Both the position numbers and the translations under genes were made by a program. 64,000 nt of DNA, from contig JAWNZC010000351.1 of the NCBI GenBank assembly GCA_035771165.1, positions 9,197,501 through 9,261,500 on the forward strand, read 5' to 3'. The notes beneath the pieces were generated by a model, which saw only the letters and a list, made by a program, of their open reading frames with translations, ran no database searches and was not told where the DNA came from. Origin of the DNA: Paragorgia papillata (lineage: Eukaryota > Cnidaria > Anthozoa > Scleralcyonacea > Coralliidae). Shown piece by piece: positions 11,601 through 23,800 of this stretch (the first letter of the stretch is position 1; each line of letters begins with the position of its first letter).

Positions 11601-14600
11601 ATACTACGCTTAATTTTTAAAGATCTGGATGATTCATTGAATGCTTTAGGAGTGTGGCAGAAATCTAATTTTTGCTTGCTCTCCAAATTTGACTCCACAT
11701 TTTTTAAAGAAATTTACCATCTTTTGATGCACACACTGGAGTGCCGAATTAAAGATACTAGTGTTTTGTAAATCTTTTAAGCCTTTCTCTAAGAGATGAT
11801 CTGTTAACAGGAACTTTACTGGTAGAAAAATAAAGGATTTGAAATGAACCATTTGGACATATAAAACAAACAAAAAATGCTTAGTCAGCAATTTTCAAAA
11901 ACTTTGGTGTACGATATTTCTGTAACGAATGACTGAAAGTAATTAGTGCAATCGAGTTTTCTTGTCTAGATCTATCTGGCAGAAATGTTTAACTTGCAGA
12001 TTTCCAAAATTTATATTTTTTCCAACAACAGATGACGTCATTATTTAGCACAGTCCCCCTTTTGACCAAACTGGTTGTTAACTCCGGGGCCAATTAGTTG
12101 ATTTGGCATCTGCATCGCATTTAAATGCATTTTCACTAAAGAAATCTTATTCTTTAAATGTATCCAGCGAAACTTCATTTCTAGGCTAGTTTTTGACCCA
12201 CAGCCGCCGGCCTATAAGCTATCCGGACTTTGTACAACCGGCCCTTGTTGATTTTTGCTTTCTAACTGTAAGTGTAGTGTATTGATTGGTCGCGTGCAGC
12301 GAGACCTTACATGACGCCAAATGACGTCAGGGCGAAGATCAAATTTAGATTTCACTACAGATTTGAGAATCAATAAAAAATTTGCTATAGGCTGACAAGC
12401 AACTTTTTGGGCCAAATTATTTAGGGAACAAAAACGTTATGTCGTGATTTTGTTGATAAACACGCAGTTGATTTCCAATAGAAAATTGATATCCAAGGGG
12501 CTTAGGGTTTAAATCTTTTGGACGTCTTTTAAGAGAGTTCTCTTCGAAACTTTTAATTTATTGTTGTAGCTCAGTAATGAAACCTTTTTATAGAGATGAT
12601 AATTCCAAACCGAGGGCTTTTTGTGTAAATGATGTCGGAAATTACAAAGCTTTGGAAAATGAAGCATTTTCCCGATACTGTTGGAAATGTAACAAAAATG
12701 TCTTTTGCCAAAAGACGTTCTTTAACCTTTCCTAAGGGCTGCCTTTCCATAGACCACTTTCATAAAGGCCTTCACTTTAAATATTATTTTATGTGCATCT
12801 AAATGAGCCTTTCTGGCCTCGTTATATGAAGCAAAGTTTCTTTTGAATTGCAGACACACAAACGGGGGCCAGAAAGGCTTATTAAGATGCACATAAAAGA
12901 ATATTCAAATTAGTCGCTATTATGAAAGTGGTCTATTGATCGACATGTACAATACTAGTCTTGACCATGCATTGATCCATCCGGTAGATAAAAACGAAGG
13001 AACGCGGGCTTACACAAAACTCAATGGCTGGAATCGATGATATTTTAATGAATTTTCCATGAAATAAAGATTGTTGTTTAATCATCCATGTGTGACGATA
13101 CTTTTTTAGTCATAAATATGGTCGCGCAGCCGTTACCTTTTTGAAGCTGTTGCAAATTTGTAATATCCTAGGTTATTTTATTTTAGGGTTTAGGGATGAT
13201 GATAACAGGAACTCTGCCAATATTTCTGAAACCAAACCAAACAGTAGGTTTATTTATATTTTAAGGGGGCCTTCCCTATAGTTTTATTGTTTGGACTTGC
13301 AATCTCGTTGTATAGTCGCTAAGTAATTACAACACTTTTGTACCAGTCTTTAACGCCCGCGCCTCTTCGCCTGCGCTGCCGGGTTTAGTGGAAGGCGAGA
13401 GCAAATAAAGGCCTGACATTTAGGTTACAGTCTTCACAGATTTGTTGAGGCTTAAAAGATAGATTGTCGGTCTTTCTTCTCACGCGTTTTCTCTGGTAAC
13501 CTACTTTTAAAGTTTAACCACGTATTTGAATCAATATTTCTCAAAAATATTCTACACCAGATATTTTTTATTAAAAGTCATGACAGTTGCCGATCTTCAT
13601 GTTAATTACTATATTATTGAACAAAGGATAGGTGACCTATTTCGTTTAGGAACTACTATAGATTTTGTGCAAAATTTATAATGTTAGTTGCTATCATTAT
13701 GCTACTATGGCAACAAAAATACATGAACTGTGGAAATTAATTGGGAGGTTAAGTTCGACTTCCGATGTGAGTACCAATACTGAATACGGTTCTGATCATG
13801 CGCAGTAGATCATTTAACGACGGCGTATGGGATTTTGGTAGTCAACACTTCTGAAGTAAGAAATATTATTGCCCAGCATACTGCTTTAAACAAAACCATA
13901 ACACAAAATAATTTTGAAAATATTTACTAACGTTTCGTTACTACACGTAACATCATCAGAGTGATAAATATACATACATGAAGGTGACTTAAAATCTAGT
14001 TACATAAATAGAAAGTGATAAGGTGACAGACAAGGTGACAGAAAAGGTGATGTAAGACAAATGAATTGTCAAACTGGTGAAAGACACCATACCGTAAAGA
14101 AAAAAAAACACTTCTAAAAGAGTGTAGTAACGAAACGTTAGTAAATATTTCCAAAATTATTTTGTGTTATGGTTTTGTTTAAAGCAGTATGCTGGGCAAT
14201 AATATTTCTTACCAGAATTAGATTTCCGCCTGGTTCATCCATTAGGACAATTTTAACTTCTGAAGTAGACCGAATTCCGGTAGTCAGTTTGATGGGATGA
14301 TGCAGACCGAATATGGGATCTGATCGCTCTAGTTTTCTTAGCTCTAGGGCGAGAAGAAGCTCTTCCTCGTCTATAATGTCATCATCATAAGCTTGCATAA
14401 GTAAGACGTCTTCGAGGTTTATATTACTCCCCATGTTTCACAGTTTCACTATTCGCATTCGAATTAGCAAGCTTATCGGATTTCGAATATGACAACGAAT
14501 ATTAATGGAAGCGGAAGTGTAGAATTTCGGTATTTGTATTCGTATCGGAAGTTGGGCTTAACCTCCCAATTGTAAAAATTAATACCTGCTGTATCGATTT

Positions 14601-17600
14601 TAAAAGGAGCTAGTTTTAAGGGCATTTTTAGCTGACAAAAACTGTAGAGAATTCTTTTAAATGTATTTTTACATTTTGTATTAGTTTTTTAGGTTATTCT
14701 TTAAAAATACTTCTTCAGACCACAGGCTTTATATATGGTTGTATATCATTTATTGATATTATTATTATCGTAACCTGACGATGGAATTACACTCCAAAAC
14801 GCCGTATGAAATGAATGATATATATCTATAAAGCTTGTAGTCTGAAGAATTATTTTTAAAGTGGTTCTCTGATGAAAATATTGTTGGTAATGTTTCTGCA
14901 TAATCCTAAAGATTGTATGGTAGTTGGTAATTGTGCGAAGTTTCATTTCGAAATTCTCAAAAACAAAGTTATATTTTACGTGTGGGAAGTTTGTATTTTG
15001 GAGCGCCACCATTAAATTGGCCGTGTTTGAGAAGAATGAGTTGAGGAGAACTTATGATATCGTAGACTCAACAAAAACAATAGATAATTGTTGTCGTCAA
15101 CAAAAGATCATTGTTGTTATCGAGTCTATGACGTCATAAGCTTCCTCGACTCATTCTTCTCAAGCTCGGCCACTTTAAAATGGCGGCGCTTCAAAATTCG
15201 AACTTCACACGTAAAGTATAACCTTTTCTTCAACGAATTTTAAAGTGAAACTTTGCACGATTGACTAACTACGACAACATCTTTAGGATTATGCAAAAAC
15301 ATTGCCAACAATATTTTCATCAGAGAACCACTTACAGTCGAACCGGATGTTCTTGGCCGCACGACTTTGCAATATTGATAGGAACATTGCAATATTGATA
15401 ACAACATTGCAATTAGCAAGTTGCTAAAAATTCGTATTTTAAATATCGAACTTCACATAATATGAAGTTCTATTGAAAGTCAGAACAACTAACTCTAAGT
15501 ACACTTCATGTTATGCGAAGTTCGATATTTAAAATGCGATTTTTTTAGCAACTTGCCAAGGAGTCGCCGTGTATCGTAAGCAAGTCAATATTGCAATGTT
15601 CGTATCAATATTGCAAGGTCGAGCGGCCAAGAACATCCGGTTTGACTGTAACGATACAAGGCTTAGAAATACTGTAGTTATAACATTACTCCTAAATGGA
15701 GCAAACTGCATGAATATCTTCTTGCTACTTATTAGTTAAGTACTTAATGTACATTGTTGCTTTTGAAGGGTGTTTCAAGAATATTAGGTGTAACTGGAAC
15801 AGATGTACCTCTGGATGATATCAATCGTTTATTCGACCAGGCATTGGTAGGAATTATTTATAGAACTGTCTTGCTAGAAGAAATCGTACTCGTGGAAATC
15901 TTTATTTATTTTTTAAACTTTAATCTTATTAATAAATAACGGTTTCTTTAAGGGACTTAAGACAAAATTAAACGATAAAAACATTTTATTAAAAAAGTGA
16001 CAACGTTTCGACGAACCTATAACGTCATTTTCAAGTCATTTTTCAAAAATTTAATTTTGCTCTGAATTTAATTATTGTAATCACTATAAATATTCGAACA
16101 CTTTGATTTTTATTTTGACTTGAAAATGATGTTATAGGTTCGTCGAAACGTTGTCACTTTTTTAATAAAATGTTCAGTATCGTTTAATTTTTATTTTAAT
16201 CTTATTGTAATTATATTGTATTCATTTTAACAATAGCTTGGTGCAGATGGATACTTCTTTCTGATAAACAACAATGGACACATTGTGAAGCATCCAGCTT
16301 TGCAAACTACTGTAAGTTGAACGAAGGAATGATCTACCTATAAATATGCAGACGTAATTATAGCCGGCTATTTTCATATGTTACCGAAATTTACATTCAC
16401 GAGTTCACTAACAATTAAGGAACGAGAAATAAAAAAGTCGAAAATCGTTTATGTATAAACCAAAACGATTTTAGGAAAGTTATGCAAACTTGGAACTTAC
16501 CCTTTAAGATGCTATTACAGGAGACTGCATGCATGTATATAATACTGCACATTCATTCTACGTAAACTGGATTTCAAATGTTTCCCACTCTGATGAAGGG
16601 CTTTGCTCGATCCGTCAGTGTTTCGTTGCAAAGAATATCGGTAGTTTACTATCTTTTCACTTTGCTGGATTTGACTTAGCCTGTTTGCAGCCCGAATATA
16701 CACCTGTAATTCAGTTTGTGAAAACTCGCACGTTAACTTTTCTCGACCCCCCGCTGAGCTTCTCAGATCTGAGAAGTAGATTTTGATTGTCCAAATCACA
16801 AGCCCTAAACTAAACTAAACTAAACTAGACTAAACTAAACTAAACTAAACTAAACTAAACTAAACTAAACTAAACTAATCTTATTTATACTGGATAGCTC
16901 TATCAGTTAATAGCTAACTGCTCTCCCTAGAGGTCCAGTAAGGGCCCACCCTCATTGGTCCAGTGTTTCTACCGGAGGAAACCGGAGTAACCTGTGGTGT
17001 TTGGTAGAGTCAAACTGGAAGCACTCTTCTCGCATGCGGCCAAGGTGAAATTTTAATCAGATAACTGCTGAGAGCAGGAATTGAACCCGGGTCGCAGAGG
17101 TGAAAGGCACATGCGCTAACCACTGTACCACCAACACCCTGTCTTATTACAGTTACAATTGGTTCTCTAGAAATTATCGTGAGATCAAATAATCCAATCA
17201 GATGAACAATTATGAATCATATGAGTATTAAAACACTCAAAATCTACTTCTCAGATCTGAGAAGCTCAGCGGGGGGTCGACAAGCATCTTGCGAATTTTC
17301 ATAGACTGAATTACAGGTGTATATACAGGCTAGATTTGACTTTGCTGGATTTTATTTAAAAACCTTTACTTTCATCTTCACCTTTACACTGCCGTCTGGT
17401 TTGTCTATATTTATTACCAATTATGAAAAAATAGAGATAAGCATTTTTTATGTACTGTTTATGTAGTTGGGGTATCTCGAAGACCCTCCCGGAATTTATG
17501 TTTCTGACATAGAATTTGGTTGGAAAGTGAACAGCACGGAACCCACAAAGGTAAGCTATCGCTATAATCTTTATTCAAATGGCGGACTTTTGCTGAAAGC

Positions 17601-20600
17601 TGCTAGAAGCAGACTGCTGCTCGACCGCGCCCCCTGTTCTGGCGCTTCCAGGGGGGAGCTGTCGAGCAGCAGTCTGCTTCGCAGACTAGCTGAAAGCGAA
17701 GCGGTCAGGGAAAACAGATTTTCAGACCACGTTTACACGATACCGGTACAATTTGAAAACGGAACAAAATCATGGCGTTTAGGCCTTGCGTTTACACGAT
17801 AGCGGCAAAAAAATGAGATGAAAACGACACAAAATGAAGACGTATTCCTTGACGGTATGGAATGAAAACGGAATACTAACTGGTATCGTGTAAACGCCAG
17901 TACCGTTACGGTTTGATGACGGTAGTCACGGTATATACTGTTGAAAATTGACCACAGTATTCGGGTCAGCAGTATTCACAAGGCTTTTTCAGTTCTCATT
18001 GGAAGAGAGAACAGGCACATCCAAAATCATTAAATTACACCGGCATCGTGTAAACGCAAGACTTTTTGACCTGTATTTACACACCGGTATGATTTTGTTG
18101 CGTTTTCAAATTGCACCGGCATCGTGTAAACGGAGTCTTAGAATATTATTGACAACTGGTGTGAAAAGATATATTGCATATTTAAATGCAATTATTTCAA
18201 CAATTTTCTTCTTGCACTCCTTATAGATTAGTGAAAATAACAATCTTTGGTTAACTAATTTTTTCTTGCTTGAAGAAAATACATAAGTATTTAGGTAGTA
18301 ACAGTGGGAAAATGTCAAAATATGACGAAAACAATTTTTTTTGTAACAAATCAAATTGAAATTAGAGATGAGCCGATTAATCGGGTTAACCGATTAATCG
18401 GCCGATAATCGGCCTTTTTTCAATAATCGGTAATCGGCCGATTATTAACGCATAATCGGCTTTTTGCCGTATTATGTACGAGTTTTTCTTTCATCTTACG
18501 AAAATACTTGAAATTAGCGCTGTCTTCTCGTTTCTTCGCTGTCTTCTTCAGTTCATGGATTTGGAAGCGTGTAAATCGCATATCGCATTACTATTTACCG
18601 ACATAGCGATTTATTTCTCGACCCCCGAAATTTGAGAGAAGCGACAGAAAAGTACTAACACGAAATTAATCGGCTTTGGCCGATTATGTGCCGTGATCGA
18701 CCGGCGATTAATCGAATCGGCTATCGGTACTTTTTAGCGATCGGCTCATCTCTAATTGAAATATGTTTTCTTGAAACGTAATAAATGAAATTTTTACGAG
18801 ACAAATTTGTTAATATATAAGCAACACGAAAACCTTTCAGGTGTCGTTTTTCTCTGGTCAATTTCGTTTACCAAAATGGTGATTTTGAAAAGTATTTTGA
18901 AAATACAACTTCGCAACGTTTTAATATTTTTCACAAAAACTTTAATTATACCGATTTAAGAGTTTTCTATCCTTGTACATGCATTGATAGTTAATTTTTT
19001 GTATGTATTTTTACGTCGTTTTAGCTAAGAAAGAAGATGCTTGAAATTCCTCAGGGGCAAGTTGATACTATGGTATTTGATGTGGCAAAATTTTCTAATG
19101 ATGAGGTGAGAATATTTTTATATTTTTGAGGGTTATGGGGAAAAGCCTATTGGCATTTTTACTTGCTCTTTCCCAGTTTTGTTTTGTTTTTTGTTTTGTT
19201 TTATTTTGTTTTGTTTTGTTTTGTTTTGTTTTGTTGTCTTTAATCTTAATATCTTATAATAGTTTAAAGGGGCAATGTGCCGAGTTAAATCTATCAAAGA
19301 TAAGATGAGCTATTGTTTGCTACTAAAGGGCCTTAATAACGGGTAGGACAGGAAGGGCTGCATGCCCCCCAATAATTTGCTCTGGCTCAATTTTGACAAT
19401 TTAAGTCAGTTCAAACTTGCTGGAAATTACTCTCAGAAGTCAGGAAATTCTATTTCATAATCCTATATTTAAAATATTTCCTGGTAGGCATGCCCTTGGA
19501 CCCTCTATATAGTAAGTGCGACCACAGTGCCCCCTCCCTGCTCCCATCTATTGTTCTTTTTATCGCGCGTTTCTGATTTGACCTTGTATCCTTGCGCTTT
19601 TATTCTTACATCACACTGAGATTTTTCTTTTTTGCTTCCAAATTACTTAAAATTAGTATGTGGGCAACTATGGGGAATTATATTTAATTATTTAAACATT
19701 TCTGGCTTAGATTTCTTCGTTTCAAAGGGGGGCTGACACCATTAGCTACGTCCTTGACTCAACATTGTAAGTAATTATTTTTGCAGTTTCGCCGTAGAGT
19801 GAAAAAGAGGACAATGACATACTTTTTCACCACCATTAAGGATACACCATTGAGGTATGAACTTATTGAAGTATATTCTAGAAATTAGCTTAGACATTTT
19901 TTTGGTAATGTTTTTGGTAATCACTCGTGTAGATTATATCGATTTTAAAATCTTATTAATCTTATTAGCGACTTCTATCTTTTTCCGCGCGTTGTTGGCG
20001 GCAGTACATTTAACCACAATGCTTTGCAACCTCAAATCAGCTCAAATAACAACTAAACATTGTTTATCATGCTAAAATGGATTAAACAAGCAAGAACTTC
20101 ATTCCTTCTAAAGTTGATCGTTTTAAAACCCTATCTTCCATAATTCTGCCAGAAACAATATTTACTGCACACAAAGGATTGTGGTTAAATGTACAAGTCG
20201 CCATCTTTTTCGGTACAGTCAATTCCTCGCTACGCCATTGTTCATTTGTTGCATTGTTCTTTTGTTGTTTTTTGTTTAATCTTAAATCCTAAAAGTCCAT
20301 TTTTTCACAAGACTTTTACTGAATGGTTCATACTTGTAAATTATTTTCCATTAAATTTAAAATTATTTTCTTGCAGGTTTGGCATTGCAACACCAAAATT
20401 ACTGTACAAAATAGTCAGTGATGCAGGTAATTTATAAATCAAACGTATCGGTTTTCAAGAGCTTATAGCTGTTATGTTATTGGAACTATTATATTTGACT
20501 TTATCATCTCTTGTTTTTTGACGCTGAATTTTGTTTTTTTCCTGTTAAATATTTTCATTATTCTTTGACTGTTTATTCCGTTACATAATTGTTCTTTGAT

Positions 20601-20788
20601 GGAAAAATGTTGTGATCTATTTTAGGGTTATTTTGAATTGTTGTTATTTTATTCTCAGGCAATCTTGGAGTAAATGAAACCATAATTGGATTCTTAACAA
20701 AGTATTGGGAAAATCAAACAAAATCTGGGTGAGTTACAATAATTGAATTTTTTTCCGTGTGTTTCCTTCTTTTAAGGTGTGTGTGTGT

Positions 20789-20826
<38 letters not shown>

Positions 20827-23800
20827 CTACAATATGTATGCGAAATCTTCCAGTCCGATAGCCTGGGATGGTTTCACTCTGTTGATTAATAATAGTGAGT
20901 AACAATCTTTGCGTAAATACAGCGGTTGTTGTTACCTGTACTTTTCTAAAAGCAATGGTTATATTTTGTTTCTTGAAATAATTCTGAACAACCAAGGAAT
21001 ACAACTTAGTTACTTGCAAAGCAAGGAGAATGTTTTTTCACCTCGGTCTTTAAAAATACCAGGTCAACATTTGTAAGCAACTCAATCCAGGACCACTGAA
21101 TAACTGCAATTTTATTATATCGACAAGCAAATCTTGCGCGTGTAAAGTGCATGCATGCACAGGTCAGGTTAACTTAGTTTCGCTCGAATTTGTAAAACCT
21201 ATGTTGAGGCTTTATTAACTTTTGGTTAAATTGATCCTAGGTTCAACCGCTCGAAGTTCCATGCACCTAGGCTTGCCCTATAGGGTTTTTGTTAGGTTTC
21301 TCAGTCTAGGCAGTACTGTATTTTACGCTGATCATTCAACAAACTAATATGTCTTTCTTGTTGTTCATCTTTAAGGGACACCGTGGAGGTTTTTGTTGAG
21401 ACCTACGTAGGGACATTTGAAATGTCAAGGTAAGGGACTCTGTGAATGTGAATTCTTGCAAGCTGTTTATTAACACTTTGAGGCGTGCACCTCTCCCTGT
21501 GCTGAATAAAATCGTCTGGCGTTAGCCAGAATAAAATACTAAAGACTCGTCGTCAGGCTTCAAAAGTGTTAAAAACATAAAAACATTTTTTATCTATAGT
21601 GGGCCAAACTTCTAATTTTAATTGCGCGTCAGAACTGTCAGCTCTCTGCGCAATGTCATGTAATTTGTATAGGTAATAGCATGGTTTCGAGTGCAATTTG
21701 GAAAAAACATGCACGAGTGAGTTTTTCAAACGCTATCAAAATTGCACGAGTCCGAAGGACGAATGCTATTTGAGGTCTTTGAAAAACTCACGAGTGCGTG
21801 TTTTTTCAAAATTGCACTCGAAACCATGCTATTACTTATTAATAATATACATGAAAATGTTAGACAAATGTTCTTCCAGGCTCCAGCTACGATGTTACTA
21901 CCACTCATTGCTCCACTTCTCGAAGCTTCAATGGTTAAAAACTGCTTCGCTTTGTTCACTAAATACGTCAAACGTTTTACTCATAGCATCTAACCTCTTC
22001 TAGTCTTCTTGCATGAACTTTAATGACAATATTGAAGCAAAATTCACTCTGTATTTCATCGAAATGTTCTTCGACAACTTTATGTTTTGGTCGCCATATT
22101 GGATTTTCTCGTGAGGGAAAACCATCCTTCAAAATCCGCATAAGCATTTCATTGGCTTTCCGGTAGTTTCCGGTTGTTTATTAGCCAATCAGAATGCTTA
22201 ATACTCATTGAAATTTGCAGTGTATTTCATTTTTCTGCACTGTATTACATTAAAATTGCACTCCTTTCGACCAATCAGGATGCAGTAATTTTGTCATGTA
22301 TATTACTATTGTAGTTAAATGAAATGATTTTGCACGCCCTGATTGATATGCATTTTGTTAAAATTTGTCGCAATTAGCAGTAAAACCAGGATTGCTATTT
22401 TGGTGATGTTTATTAATAAATAAATCGGTGACAGAACTCTATAAATAAATAAATCGGTGACAGAACTCTATCCAAAGTTCTCTTTCTTATTTCTTACTAA
22501 ACCCATTTCCTCACAGAAGTAATGATAAAAATAAATGCGTTAAAAAATAACACTGATAAGTTTGACACAGTCAAAGAGCAAGATCATTATAGAACCTAAT
22601 GCATGGTTCTGTATAGGGCAGCAATTGCAGTCGTCTTTACCACTGCACATATGCTTTACAGAAGTGCTGTACTGCAGTGGCCACACTTCACCCACGTGAC
22701 GTCAAAACGTTAGACATCTTTCATGTGTATTTCGGAAGTACACCAACCTTTTAACATTTTGGATATGTATCTTTACTATAGATGTCTACACAGCACACTA
22801 CACTTTTCTACATTCTTTTCTACTTGCTACCACTTTTAGTGCTCAATACCGAGGTACAGTAGAGCGGAATAGTAAGACTAAAGGACAAACTTGAGTTACT
22901 TCATTTGAACTTTAATCACTACAAATTTGTTTCGTATGGCAGGTAAGCGGAGCTTACCACACTCATCAGGTGATTATCGGGTCTGATGTTAATGCCCAGG
23001 TAACTTGAAATTGTGTAGGTCTAGAGGTTGAACCATTACACGGGTGACGTCATGACAATAGTATGTGGTTTAGGTTTACTGGGTTATGAATAATTAGCTG
23101 ATTAGATATATGTTGGATTCTGACCGGTTATTGGCTGCATATATAGCAAATATTTTTTCCTATGTCTGCATGTCGATATAAGTTCGTTTCTAGTGTTCAG
23201 TGAGCTTAGTTCTGGATGGCAAATTATAATGAATTTTTCATGCAGGCATAAATTACATCTTTTGGTTTTGTTGGAATAGGGCCTACATTGCTTAATTATA
23301 TTCCACTTGATCGAGTATCGGACATCTGCCTCTTTTAAGTTCCAAACGTATTTACTAAGTTCAGTGGCATGCTTGGCCTTTCGGATTTCTGAAAGAGCTG
23401 GTGTGGTTGAGGTATCTTGTCTTGAATGTGCCCTCAGTGAATCCGACGTAGGTTTTTTCTTCCCCGTTGTCTTTTCTTGTGACTGTGGCTTGGTAAACGA
23501 TCCCTTCTGTTTGGCATATTCCAGAGAGTGGGCAGGATTTTTCTGGCGGCAATTTTTTTTATATCTTAAAAGTATCTATGCCACATGAAGATATGAAAAA
23601 CCGAGAACAGACTTAAATTCGAGCGCGTTTTCATGGAGTTATCGCTTTTTGAATATCCAAACCGCGCACGGGGAATACTGGGAACTACTACGTAATACTG
23701 GAAAGTCAGTTTCCTACACTCACGTTCTCTCTGTTAAACAATTGTTTTAACACAAATTCCCAGTAATCTTATCGTACGGCTCACTAGTCTTACTGTCTTA

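Noticed and set aside
14860..14880. CTCTGATGA as a hammerhead core in the 14860 MITE
   Set aside because: No GAAA box or stem II follows; the match is only to the CTGATGA heptamer.
16500..16800. 85- and 94-aa frames overlapping on both strands at 16515-16799
   Set aside because: Repeat DNA including a decayed hammerhead-like motif; no conserved domain and stop-free only by chance.
23307..23588. 93-aa plus-strand frame
   Set aside because: Antisense shadow of the Penelope GIY-YIG remnant.
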